NCBI GenBank assembly: GCA_015069605.1
Contig: SVII01000004.1
Coordinates: 16,194 to 80,193 of the forward strand
Direction of reading: 5' to 3'
Length of the DNA: 64,000 nt
DNA from: Clostridiales bacterium
Lineage (GTDB): Bacteria > Bacillota > Clostridia > Christensenellales > Borkfalkiaceae
Each line of letters starts with the position of its first letter. Within the stretch, counting starts at the first letter, position 1. The position numbers were made by a program, and so were the translations under genes. The notes beneath the pieces were generated by a model. It saw only the letters and a program-made list of their open reading frames with translations. It was not told where the DNA came from and made no database searches. Positions 35,432 through 44,710 of this stretch are shown here, one piece after another.

Positions 35432-36313
35432 TTAACTCCATAACGTATCTAAGTCAAACCCAAAGGCCTGCACCACTTCCACGTGCTCGGAAAGTGCCAT
35501 ATCTTGCGGTTTGACAATGCCTTTGCCGTTGCTATCTAAATCATACCCAAATTTTTTATACGCATACCAAACAAGATGCGCGCATTGCGAAAACTTAATT
35601 TCCTTTTCATTAAACTTCTTAGACAAAATTCCCACGGTGAAACGATAGGGCAAGCCTTGCATATTGTTCACCGCAAAATCCACGATTTGCGCTTTCGTTT
35701 CCTCATCCACTTTTGGACGTAACACTAAAAAGTTGGCAAGATCGCAAAAACTTTCCGCATAGAATAATTGACTTTTTGAACCCGGTCCAACCGATTCGAT
35801 AATCGTGCCGTTAGCTCCGTCCACAACCATTGCTGCATGGCCATACCGCCACCAGGATACGTGCGTCGTTGAAGAAACGATAATATCCCCATCTCGCAAG
35901 GGCGCAAGCGTCGTAAATCCGTCAATCTCATCAATATAAGTAAACGGATTGAAACGACGGCAAGTGATGTTGTATTCCCTAAACAAATTCGCCTGTATTT
36001 CTAACGCTTTATTGTAATCTTTTTTTGTCCGCACGTCGTCAATGGCAAGTTTGGTCATGCCCGTTTGATAATATAACGTTTCATATTCCTTATCCGTCAG
36101 TTCGTCTTTAATAAGCAACGGCATAATATCCACCTTTTCATAATCGGGCGACCAAAATTCCCACGTACTTTTTACATACCAAACACCGATTTGCAACACG
36201 CCCAAAACGCAACCAACAAATATCAAAACGGCAAGACAAATCGCAAGCCAACGACGGCGTAGTTTCCCTTTCGGCGTTTTCACGTTTTCTTCATTCCCTA
36301 CGTTTTCTTCCAT
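35432..36313 (-). CDS. Membrane-anchored permuted papain-like (YiiX/NlpC-P60-type) hydrolase
   Basis: 293 residues from the ATG at 36313 (GGAG upstream). A single membrane segment (about residues 22-45) follows a basic cytoplasmic tail. The outer domain has the order His first, Cys later: DGDIIVSS, WRYGHAAMVVD, then SQCAHLVWYAYKKFG, as in permuted NlpC/P60-like amidases such as YaeF/YiiX. It could cleave peptidoglycan peptides or an amide or ester bond on lipids. Lies between yggS and the SDR gene with minimal gaps. Confidence 0.7.
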   Translation of the reverse strand: MEENVGNEENVKTPKGKLRRRWLAICLAVLIFVGCVLGVLQIGVWYVKSTWEFWSPDYEKVDIMPLLIKDELTDKEYETLYYQTGMTKLAIDDVRTKKDYNKALEIQANLFREYNITCRRFNPFTYIDEIDGFTTLAPLRDGDIIVSSTTHVSWWRYGHAAMVVDGANGTIIESVGPGSKSQLFYAESFCDLANFLVLRPKVDEETKAQIVDFAVNNMQGLPYRFTVGILSKKFNEKEIKFSQCAHLVWYAYKKFGYDLDSNGKGIVKPQDMALSEHVEVVQAFGFDLDTLWS

Positions 36314-36323
36314 ATACGCTCCG

Positions 36324-37004
36324 TTATTTATTTTCGCCGTAATCGCGCGCGCCAAAAATCGTCGAGCCCAAGCGCACTACGTTGCTGCCTTCTTCCACAC
36401 AAAGTTTATAATCCCCACTCATGCCCATAGAAAGATATTCTATCTCTGTCGATTGTGTTTTTGCCCATTCGTACAAACGACGCATTTTTTGCACCAAAGT
36501 ACGCAACGTCGGTTCGTCTTGTATATCGGGCAACATTGCCATAAACCCTTTGATTTTTAAACCTTCCGTTTTTGAAAGTCTTTCAAAAACTGCCTTGGCA
36601 TCCTCGTAAGCATACCCGCCTTTTGTTTCCTCGTTCCCGATATTAATCTGCAGTAAAACGTTGGAAACAATCCCTTTTTTGATAGATTGTTTGGCGATTT
36701 CCTCCGCTAAATCATCACGATCACAGGAATGGTATAATTCCACTTTCCCAATCAAATATTTGACTTTATTTGTCTGTAAATGCCCGATAAAATGTCGAGA
36801 ACAAGGCAATAGAAAATCGTTTTTATCGCGAAATTCCTGCGGTTTATTTTCCGCGACGGCATCTACTCCTGCCGCAATCGCTTCGTTGATGTGTTCCACC
36901 GTTTGTGTTTTCGTTGCCGCCACCAACAAAACTTTCTCTTGAAAGGAATTTCTTTGGGAAAGCTCTGTCTTGATTTCTTGTACCCGTTGCGTGATTGTTA
37001 GCAT
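36324..37004 (-). CDS. yggS: YggS-family pyridoxal-phosphate-binding protein
   Basis: 226 residues of the alanine-racemase-fold family that controls PLP homeostasis. The PLP lysine is in VAATKTQ near residue 32. Other motifs: GENKPQEF-like AENKPQEF, HFIGHLQTNK, LLQINIGNEETKGG, and the conserved C-terminal LSMGMSGDY. It has no catalytic racemase activity in known members. First gene of a three-gene operon and adjacent to a divergent LysR regulator. Confidence 0.94.
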   Translation of the reverse strand: MLTITQRVQEIKTELSQRNSFQEKVLLVAATKTQTVEHINEAIAAGVDAVAENKPQEFRDKNDFLLPCSRHFIGHLQTNKVKYLIGKVELYHSCDRDDLAEEIAKQSIKKGIVSNVLLQINIGNEETKGGYAYEDAKAVFERLSKTEGLKIKGFMAMLPDIQDEPTLRTLVQKMRRLYEWAKTQSTEIEYLSMGMSGDYKLCVEEGSNVVRLGSTIFGARDYGENK

Positions 37005-37028
37005 AATTTTTCTCCTTATTCTTTATTT

Positions 37029-37057
37029 AGTATAATCGATTGACCTTGTTTTGTCAA
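37029..37057 (-). promoter_or_regulatory. Promoter of the yggS operon
   Basis: Minus strand TTGACA (37052-37057), 17 bases, TATACT (37029-37034). Confidence 0.85.
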
Positions 37058-37117
37058 TCTACGCGAAGAAAAAGTAAAAAAAATTTCAAAATTTTCAAAA
37101 TTTTTTACATTTACCAC

Positions 37118-37146
37118 TTGATTTTTCTTGATTTATGACTTATAAT
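37118..37146 (+). promoter_or_regulatory. Promoter of the LysR-type gene
   Basis: TTGATT (37118-37123), 17 bases, TATAAT (37141-37146). Confidence 0.7.
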
Positions 37147-37184
37147 CTATATAGAAAATTTTGATAGGGGTATCGGTTTTTTAA

Positions 37185-38042
37185 ATGAATACAGAAGAAT
37201 TAAAGACATTTATTTATTTATCGAAAGTTAAAAACTTTACACTATGCGCAGAACAGCTGTTTATCGCACAATCTACGGTTACTAATCGTATCAGTGAACT
37301 GGAAAAAGAAATTGGTAGAAAACTGTTCAACCGTGGTTCGAAAGCGGTTGCTTTGACGGAAGCAGGCGAGATTTTCTTGCGTTATGCAGAACGCATCTTG
37401 GAGTTACAGGACACGTCCATCGAAGAAATGAACGCTCTGTCTAGCCACAGTAGAAAATTTAGCATCGGCGCAATTAATGCTACGTACGAAGTGTACGTAA
37501 AACCTTTGGTGGACGAGTGCTTGAAAAATAACCATATCACTTCCATCAAAGTTACCTTGGGGCATTCTTTGGACCTAATCCAGCAGTTGCAGGATAATAT
37601 GTTGGATATGGTATTCTCCGCAATCCCCTTAAAACGCAACGGTTATGCTTGCGACATTTATGACACCGACCGCGTGGCGCTTGTCGGTAAAAAAGGTTGT
37701 AACGAATTCCCCGACGGGATTACAAAAGAACAGTTTGCGAAGCTCCCCTACCTTATGTGTGACTTTACGTTAAGCGACGCGGGCATGTTTATTCGTTCCC
37801 TCTTCCCTAAAAATCGTATTTTCCGTTTAGAAGTGGATAATTCCTCTAAACTCATTCCTTATTTGGAAAACGGAATCGGGTATTCTTTCCTGCCTTATAA
37901 ATTAGTGAAGGATAAATTAGACAACGGTACGTTGGAAGAAATCTCCTTGAAAGATTTCAGTGCTCCTAGCGTAAATACGTACTTGATTTACAGACAAAAT
38001 TACGACGTAAAACGTTTCTTGGAAAATAAATTTGACGATTAA
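37185..38042 (+). CDS. LysR-family transcriptional regulator
   Basis: 285 residues. The N-terminal winged helix covers residues 1-60 (FTLCAEQLFIAQSTVTNRISELE), and the C-terminal substrate-binding domain follows. The arrangement resembles CysL/CbbR-type regulators, but the effector is unknown. Divergent from yggS, so that operon is a possible target. Two terminators follow it. Confidence 0.92.
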   Translation: MNTEELKTFIYLSKVKNFTLCAEQLFIAQSTVTNRISELEKEIGRKLFNRGSKAVALTEAGEIFLRYAERILELQDTSIEEMNALSSHSRKFSIGAINATYEVYVKPLVDECLKNNHITSIKVTLGHSLDLIQQLQDNMLDMVFSAIPLKRNGYACDIYDTDRVALVGKKGCNEFPDGITKEQFAKLPYLMCDFTLSDAGMFIRSLFPKNRIFRLEVDNSSKLIPYLENGIGYSFLPYKLVKDKLDNGTLEEISLKDFSAPSVNTYLIYRQNYDVKRFLENKFDD

Positions 38043-38054
38043 TTTGTATATATT

Positions 38055-38090
38055 ACGGACGCGACTTTGATAGACGCGTCCGTTTCTTTT
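38055..38090 (+). terminator. Terminator after the LysR-type gene
   Basis: ACGGACGCG (38055-38063) pairs with CGCGTCCGT (38075-38083), then a T-rich tail. Confidence 0.9.
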
Positions 38091-38102
38091 TGTCTTTTCT
38101 AC

Positions 38103-38140
38103 AAAAGAGAGCCTTAACTTTCGCCAAGGCTCTTTTTTTA
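38103..38140 (-). terminator. Bidirectional terminator at the end of the lipoprotein operon
   Basis: AGAGCCTT (38108-38115) pairs with AAGGCTCT (38126-38133). The T run is longer on the plus strand, but it also ends the minus-strand lipoprotein transcript. Confidence 0.8.
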
Positions 38141-38147
38141 TTAGACG

Positions 38148-41100
38148 TTACATATTAAAATATCCAACCAAAATACCAATACCACCCATGTTGATTGCAA
38201 GGTGATCGTATTTATTGCTCGTAAATTCACCAAACAGTTGTTGCGTTGCCACGTTTGCCATATCATTTTGAAGATATGCCAAACCTCCACCGCTAAACGT
38301 TACAAGCCCATCAGAATTAGCTGCAAGCGCACAGATATTATCGCCGACGCTAAACGTGATAGGAGCTTTAGATCCCGCTTGCACAAGCGCGCCCATATAC
38401 ATTAACATTTGCGTTCGAATCGCGCTCGTTTCCAATCTGTCGAGTTTCGACGTACTATATTCGATATAGTTCTGCGTATATATGTCCGTTGCACCTGCTA
38501 TACCGTCCGTATTCAACGAAACCGCGACCATATTTACTTTGCCGTCGCTTGCACGTTTAAACGTCTTTTGGAAATAGTTGCGTAATAATGCGTCCGTTAG
38601 CATTAACGCCTTTACCTCACTCGAAGCGCCAACGGTTGCAAACCATTGTTCACCGCCCGTTACCCAGCTTTCCATCTCACAATTTTCATGGATATATACG
38701 TAAGGAATCATAAGTTCGTTCGTATCTTCGTCCGTGTCCTCGTTCATGATGATCAACGGACCGCCCGCACGTTTCATATGGCAATTATCCAACGTATTGA
38801 TCGTATCCGAATGGATATACATTGCGTTTTGGAATCCGTCGTATGCTTTCGCTCTCGTGTAATTCACTACTGTATCGTCACGCGAGAAGAAGGAAATAAA
38901 GCAAGTATGCGCACGTACGTTGTCAACGTTTGCTTTCACGTCTTTCACTTTCAAGAAAATCAAGCCGCCGCCATATACGGGGTTGTCCGCACAAGTAACG
39001 TTAGAGGTCGTCGAATCGTCGGTAAGGAGCTGATAAATCGCCGAGTTGCCCTTAACCGCCAAGCTGTCGAATGAAAACGATTCGTCTGCGTCTTCTTTCG
39101 TAGCATCCACACCGCGCACTTCGAGAATGGAAACGTTAGAGAAATCCTCCTCGTAGTAGGTATCCGCGTCCGTAGCAAGCGTAACACCATTTGGCTCAAA
39201 CGATGCAACCAAAGGCAAACCCGACGCGTCGAGATTGAAGAAGTTGCCGTGAATTTCAAACGTTTCGCCTTCGTTCATCCAATATTCAAAAATCCCCCAT
39301 TCGCCGTCGTAGGTATTCCAGATATAACTTCTAGAAAGAGGCCCACCCATGCTTGCGGGAACTTCTTCGGGTGCACATACTACCGTCTGTCCTTCTGCGT
39401 TGGTGTATTTGTATTTTACGTTGTACGTATCAGGCAACGTATAATAGAAACTTTCGGGAATAGAGTCCTTCGTAATCATCGTATCCTGATGCAATACGAT
39501 TGCGTTGGGACGAACGTCCGTTAAACCGAGAGCTGCTTTAATCTTATTCCAATCTGTTCTTGTGCTTTGTTCCAAAACGCAAAGCTGTTTAGAGTCGGTA
39601 ATATTGAAGCCGTCTGTGATTTTAATTTCACATTCTACGGGCTGCATATCAATCGAAGCTTCGTAATCGAAAACTTCGGGATCAGGCATAACGGAAATCT
39701 TGAAGTTGTAACCGATTGCCCTACCATCTTCCGCGAATTTATATTCGTTCTTGTGGCTGTATTCCGTTACGTAGTTGACTTCGTTATAAGAATAACGATA
39801 AATATTTTTATCCGTAGCGTCCTGCGTTTTTGTCATTTCCACGTATTCGCTATCAATCTTAATATAGATTGTGGATTGCGCTTTAAATGAAGCAAGCGTA
39901 CCACCTTGCCATTCATCCGTTTCCTCATCATAATAAAGAAGCTGGTCGAGAATAGGCAAGAATTTAAACGCGTTGTCGTCACCTACAAGATAATCTTGCA
40001 CGTCGTTTTTAAAGAACGTACCTTCAAAGTTTGCGCTGTTCACGTCGTTCGTCGTGTTGGCAACCGAGGTATTATACTGTACCATCGCAGTGGGCAGTTG
40101 ATAACCATCTACCGTGGGCATTGCTTCCGCTACCGTAACGGTAAATTCTCCCGATACCTTTTGACGGCCATTATCATATTCCACCATTACCTTTCTTACA
40201 CCAGATTTTGTACTGATGTCGTTAAGATTGTTCGTAACGTCCGTCCACACGTCTTCAAATACGTAGAATTTAACGCTGTAAAGGAAATGCGTACCGTCTT
40301 CTTGCAAAAGTTTGATAATCTGGGGTTCACCGTACGCGTATGTTCCCGTTGCAACAATACCCGTAAAATTCACGATTGAACTAAACGCAAGTTTTTCAGG
40401 CGCACCGCTAATCGTCAAACTCTTCAATACGTTGCGCACCGTGAGTTTGATTTGTGCCGTTTTGCCTTCATACGTGACGTTGACGTCCTTTTCACCAAGC
40501 CCTTGCACTGCGTTTGCATAATCTATCGTCGCAGATGCGGTTACGTCTTTCGTTGCGCCCGATTTATAGTTTGCAGTTACCACCAAACCGTCAAAGGTAA
40601 GGTTTGTTGCGAATACGTCGCATTCAAACGCCGTCGCGCCGCCTACTGTGATACTTTGCAATACGTCTTTTACCGTTACCGTAAACGTTGCATAAGCCAA
40701 ACCATACACTACTTTTACCGTCTTTTCACCAAGCGTTTTCGTCAATGTGTTGAGGTCGGTAATTTCCGTTTCGCCTTCATAGAATTTCACAGCGGATACG
40801 TCTACGGTTTGTTCTTCACCATAGGTAGGCGTAGCTGTGATTTTTAAGTTTTTAACGCTGACCGTATCACCAAAATCGTATTCGGTTGTTACAGAAGTCG
40901 TATCCAAAACAATCGCTGTCGCGGGGTTATTTACTTGAATGATAAATTCTCCCGTTTGCCCTTTATAACTGATCGTCAAAACAACGTTGCTTTCACCCAT
41001 TTGAGAAACTTTTGTAATCGTATTGTAGTCGGTAACTTCTTTCGTTCCGAGATATACTTTAACTTCGTTTTCCGCAAAATCGGCGAATGCGATCGTGCCA

Positions 41101-42458
41101 TTCAAATCTTCAAAACCTTCTTTATACGTTGCCGTAATCGCAAGCCCGTCCATAGAAACGCTTTCCCCTGCGGTGTACACCGTTTTCGTGGGCGCGGTTA
41201 CTTCGAGATTTTCAATATCCGATTCGCCGGCTACCATAACGGTAAACGTAGCACTCTTGCCGCCATACGTAACGGTAATCACTTTACTGCCTGCAAACGC
41301 CGTAAGGCCTGCCCAATCTTCTTGTGTAAACGTTTCATTGTTAAAGCTGCACACCACGCCTTCGCTTGCAAGCGTCAACGCTTTTTGTACGGTCGTATCC
41401 GTTTCATCCGCATACGTTACGTTGATCACGATATTCGAGAAATCCGCAAACGAAACCTCCGCCCCTGCGTTAAATTCCAACGATACGCTTTCCGTATTCA
41501 ACGAGATTGCAGCAACATAGTTGCTGACAACAACGTCAAACGTAGCGGAAAATCCTTCGTATTTTACGGTAACCGTTTTTGTCCCAACCGTTTCCGTCAA
41601 TACGCTAAAATCCGTAAGAGCCGTTTCACCTACGTAATATTGTACGTTTTCAAGCATTACTTCCTGTGTCGAACCATCTTTATGGCTTGCTGACACTTTT
41701 AATTTACTGAAATCTACCGTTTCGCCAACTTCATAATTCGTTTCCAACTTTGTCGTGTCAACTGAGATGGCAACGATTGGATTGGTAACCGTAATCGTCA
41801 AGAAGTTGGTAGATCTTACCGTTTTATAGGCAACACGAACAATTTTCGTGCCTGCCGTTTCCGTCAATTTGGAAAGGTTGCCCGTGATATCTTCTTCACC
41901 CATATAAATTTTTACGTCTTCCGAATCCAAAGGTACGTTAACGGGATCGCCTTTATCGTACGTTGCCGTAATCGTAAGACCGTTCAAACTGATCTCGTCA
42001 CCCACTTCGTATTCCAAAGCAACCGATCCGTATGCAAGCGTTACACTTTGCAATTTTGCTGTTTCGTCTACGTTACCGCCGCCGTTTGCATACACGGTGA
42101 TCTCAAATCTTTCGGTGTAATCAGACGAATATTTGATTAAAATGACCTTTTTACCTGCTGTTTCCGTTAATTTAGAGAGGTTGTTTGTGATTTCTTCTTG
42201 TTGTGTATCGCTTGTCCAAAGATAAATTTTTACTTTGTCCAAAGGAATTTCTTCACGGGAATCATCCGTAAACGCCGCGTACATTTTCAATCCGCTGAAA
42301 TCTACCTCTTCACCTACGTAATATTCCAAATCAATCGTCGTACCATCTACGATAAAATCGTTCATCTTGTACGAACCGCAAGCGGCGGAGAACAGGGATA
42401 CACCCATCGTCGCAAGCAAGGAAGCTACTGACAAAATTACTTTGTTTTGTTTCTTCAT
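38148..42458 (-). CDS. Large surface lipoprotein with Ig-like (Big_3-type) repeats
   Basis: 1436 residues from the ATG at 42458 (GAGGAG six bases upstream). A lipoprotein signal peptide ends in SAAC-GS, giving a lipidated Cys. At least eight Ig-like repeats follow, each opening with a variant of YxVGExVDFSGLxVxATY, over roughly residues 40-800 (repeat openings include EYYVGEEVDFSGL, EYEVGDEISLNGL, NYEVGETVDFSKL, VYTAGESVSMDGL). The C-terminal 600 residues are unlike the repeats; short Gly- and Asn-rich strands suggest a beta-helix or adhesin-like fold. Last gene of the ABC operon, so it may be the cargo or outer partner of the transporter. No catalytic motif recognised. Confidence 0.8.
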   Translation of the reverse strand: MKKQNKVILSVASLLATMGVSLFSAACGSYKMNDFIVDGTTIDLEYYVGEEVDFSGLKMYAAFTDDSREEIPLDKVKIYLWTSDTQQEEITNNLSKLTETAGKKVILIKYSSDYTERFEITVYANGGGNVDETAKLQSVTLAYGSVALEYEVGDEISLNGLTITATYDKGDPVNVPLDSEDVKIYMGEEDITGNLSKLTETAGTKIVRVAYKTVRSTNFLTITVTNPIVAISVDTTKLETNYEVGETVDFSKLKVSASHKDGSTQEVMLENVQYYVGETALTDFSVLTETVGTKTVTVKYEGFSATFDVVVSNYVAAISLNTESVSLEFNAGAEVSFADFSNIVINVTYADETDTTVQKALTLASEGVVCSFNNETFTQEDWAGLTAFAGSKVITVTYGGKSATFTVMVAGESDIENLEVTAPTKTVYTAGESVSMDGLAITATYKEGFEDLNGTIAFADFAENEVKVYLGTKEVTDYNTITKVSQMGESNVVLTISYKGQTGEFIIQVNNPATAIVLDTTSVTTEYDFGDTVSVKNLKITATPTYGEEQTVDVSAVKFYEGETEITDLNTLTKTLGEKTVKVVYGLAYATFTVTVKDVLQSITVGGATAFECDVFATNLTFDGLVVTANYKSGATKDVTASATIDYANAVQGLGEKDVNVTYEGKTAQIKLTVRNVLKSLTISGAPEKLAFSSIVNFTGIVATGTYAYGEPQIIKLLQEDGTHFLYSVKFYVFEDVWTDVTNNLNDISTKSGVRKVMVEYDNGRQKVSGEFTVTVAEAMPTVDGYQLPTAMVQYNTSVANTTNDVNSANFEGTFFKNDVQDYLVGDDNAFKFLPILDQLLYYDEETDEWQGGTLASFKAQSTIYIKIDSEYVEMTKTQDATDKNIYRYSYNEVNYVTEYSHKNEYKFAEDGRAIGYNFKISVMPDPEVFDYEASIDMQPVECEIKITDGFNITDSKQLCVLEQSTRTDWNKIKAALGLTDVRPNAIVLHQDTMITKDSIPESFYYTLPDTYNVKYKYTNAEGQTVVCAPEEVPASMGGPLSRSYIWNTYDGEWGIFEYWMNEGETFEIHGNFFNLDASGLPLVASFEPNGVTLATDADTYYEEDFSNVSILEVRGVDATKEDADESFSFDSLAVKGNSAIYQLLTDDSTTSNVTCADNPVYGGGLIFLKVKDVKANVDNVRAHTCFISFFSRDDTVVNYTRAKAYDGFQNAMYIHSDTINTLDNCHMKRAGGPLIIMNEDTDEDTNELMIPYVYIHENCEMESWVTGGEQWFATVGASSEVKALMLTDALLRNYFQKTFKRASDGKVNMVAVSLNTDGIAGATDIYTQNYIEYSTSKLDRLETSAIRTQMLMYMGALVQAGSKAPITFSVGDNICALAANSDGLVTFSGGGLAYLQNDMANVATQQLFGEFTSNKYDHLAINMGGIGILVGYFNM

Positions 42459-42545
42459 TTTTTTCTCCTCTTTATGCAATAAGTTTATAACGACAAACAG
42501 TCTTACAACCGAAACCGTTTGATTTTTGTCATTTGTACCAGCGAA

Positions 42546-43013
42546 TTATCTTGCCGATACTTTTACTTTAGTTTTGACAGGCGAACCATCTTTTGCGGAT
42601 AACTGAATGGTTACTGTCGCACGTTTTAAAAAGACTATTTCTTCCGTTTCTTCAATAAAGATAACGTTTTTCGGGTCAAATTCGTACGCGACCTCTTTTT
42701 CTGACGCATCAAAGGGTTCTACGAGATATTCCACTTTGATCTTGTTAGGGTTGGAAGCGATGCTTTCTTCATCTTCGGTGTACGTGCCTGCTATGAATAC
42801 GAAAGCGTACCAAAGTTCCCCTGCGTCATTGTTCACCTTCCCAGCCGTCGCACTTTGACCTTCGGAACGGTTCGTTAACGTAATGCCCTGCACCGTGATA
42901 TTGCTCACATACACTTTACCTTGCAACTGCACGACCTGTAATCCGAAAAACTGTACCACAACGATGGAGGCTAAATACACGAGAAATATGGCAATTATTA
43001 CTGTTTTCTTCAT
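42546..43013 (-). CDS. Small membrane-anchored extracytoplasmic protein
   Basis: 155 residues. One N-terminal hydrophobic segment (about 4-24) followed by a beta-rich outer domain with no recognised motif. It lies 2 bases after the permease stop, so it is likely an accessory subunit of the transporter. Confidence 0.7.
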   Translation of the reverse strand: MKKTVIIAIFLVYLASIVVVQFFGLQVVQLQGKVYVSNITVQGITLTNRSEGQSATAGKVNNDAGELWYAFVFIAGTYTEDEESIASNPNKIKVEYLVEPFDASEKEVAYEFDPKNVIFIEETEEIVFLKRATVTIQLSAKDGSPVKTKVKVSAR

Positions 43014-43015
43014 GC

Positions 43016-44710
43016 TTATTTCTCCTTGTAATATACCTTAATTTTTAAGAAATAGGTGTATATTTTCACCGCCGCGATCACGATTGCAACTGCCGCAATT
43101 TTATACCATACGACCGACACGTCCTCAAACGAAAGCAATAACATTCCGCCTGAAATTAAAAACGAAAGCGCAAATGCGAGCACGGACGATTTGTTTTCGT
43201 TTGGATTGTTAGACTGTTCGGAGAACGTCGCGTATTGCGTATACTGCGGATTCATAATATCCATTTCACCGCTCCAGAACAAATGCGCTACGTATAATGC
43301 ATACACCGTCACCGCAAATAAGATAAGTTCGATGGTTCCTACTGCCCCAAATGCGCCGTAGGTGAATGTCGTTAACACGATCCCCACAAACCCCATAACC
43401 AAATTTACCGTCAGTTTTGCAAACAGCAACGAACCGTACGTCGAAGGTTGAACTTTATTTAAATACGCCGAAAAACCGTCTTTACTGTACGCGCTGGAAA
43501 TGCGGATATTTGCGGAAAGCATGAACAACAATACAATCAATAAATTGAAGCAAACGGTCATTTGCAACCCAATAAATTTCGTGCTCATCGCCTCGTACAA
43601 ACTGTTAAGCAGGGCGATTGCCAACGGCATCACGACAAGCAACTGCGTTACAAGCGTCGTAACCGTACCGTCACGCAAAGCTACCATCCATTCCTTTTTT
43701 ACCGCCGAGAAGAAAGGCCCTGCTTTCTTGTTGGGACGAGCTTTGGCTTTCATGTTCTTCGTGTATTCAAATGGCGTGGACGCCATTTTATAGAACAAGG
43801 GTTGGGACAAAGTAAAACACAATACCGTCAACAATGCAATCAAGACAATCAATCCTGCCGCTACGGGTAGCGTCGTACCTGTAAATTGATGATGTCCCGC
43901 CAAATCGGTCTTACCGATTAATAATGTCGTCAACCACGTCAAGGGCAATACGGCTTTTTCAAAACTTTCCAAAAATCCTTTGATTTCCCAAAACGTAGAG
44001 CTGCTCCACGTTTCCAAAAAGTTGATATTTTCGGGAATGAGCGAAATCAAATAATACGCAAATAAAATCAAACCTGCAAAGGTTATAGTAATCAACGTGT
44101 ATTGCACTATGGGAACTTTTCGCAACGTTTGATAGATATATAACGCAGGCATGGACAATAACGCCGCAAGCAATACCGGAACGGCTGCGATAAAAATAAA
44201 CCATACGATTACCCACGGATAGAAATACGCGGCGTAGCCTTGTGCGATACCATACGCGCAAAAGAACGGAATCAAGAAAAAGAAGTTCTTCTTTAATTCA
44301 TATACGTAATACACCAAAAGTTTGGACAAAAATACGATTGCAGGCGTCGCCGGGAAGGTGAGCAGTACCAAATTATCCCTCGATAAATACAACGATTTCA
44401 CCAACCCTGCTGTTGTGAATACCGTGGATAATCCCAACATAACGGTAAATACCAACACCAAAACGTTGCTAGGGATCGCGCCTGACATATCAAATACTTT
44501 GAGCATTTGCGCCGCCCAAAACAATAGAAAACAAATCGCTGTAATCGCTGCAAATTCAAGGACGAAAAAGATTACTCTAAAAAGTGTTTGACGAAAACTG
44601 CGTAAATACGCGACGTCCATCTTCTCCTTCAACTGCATGATTGTAAGCGTCCACAGCGACGATAACGAACGTTTGAACGAACGCTCGGTTTTTATCGTTT
44701 GTTCTTTCAT
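43016..44710 (-). CDS. ABC-2-type transporter permease
   Basis: 564 residues with about twelve hydrophobic segments in two groups separated by a basic loop containing KARPNKKAGPFF near the centre. This matches the large Firmicutes ABC exporter permeases. Its ATG overlaps the TGA of the upstream ATPase gene (ATGA), so the two are made together. It likely forms the channel for the YwaF-ABC fusion. Confidence 0.8.
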   Translation of the reverse strand: MKEQTIKTERSFKRSLSSLWTLTIMQLKEKMDVAYLRSFRQTLFRVIFFVLEFAAITAICFLLFWAAQMLKVFDMSGAIPSNVLVLVFTVMLGLSTVFTTAGLVKSLYLSRDNLVLLTFPATPAIVFLSKLLVYYVYELKKNFFFLIPFFCAYGIAQGYAAYFYPWVIVWFIFIAAVPVLLAALLSMPALYIYQTLRKVPIVQYTLITITFAGLILFAYYLISLIPENINFLETWSSSTFWEIKGFLESFEKAVLPLTWLTTLLIGKTDLAGHHQFTGTTLPVAAGLIVLIALLTVLCFTLSQPLFYKMASTPFEYTKNMKAKARPNKKAGPFFSAVKKEWMVALRDGTVTTLVTQLLVVMPLAIALLNSLYEAMSTKFIGLQMTVCFNLLIVLLFMLSANIRISSAYSKDGFSAYLNKVQPSTYGSLLFAKLTVNLVMGFVGIVLTTFTYGAFGAVGTIELILFAVTVYALYVAHLFWSGEMDIMNPQYTQYATFSEQSNNPNENKSSVLAFALSFLISGGMLLLSFEDVSVVWYKIAAVAIVIAAVKIYTYFLKIKVYYKEK

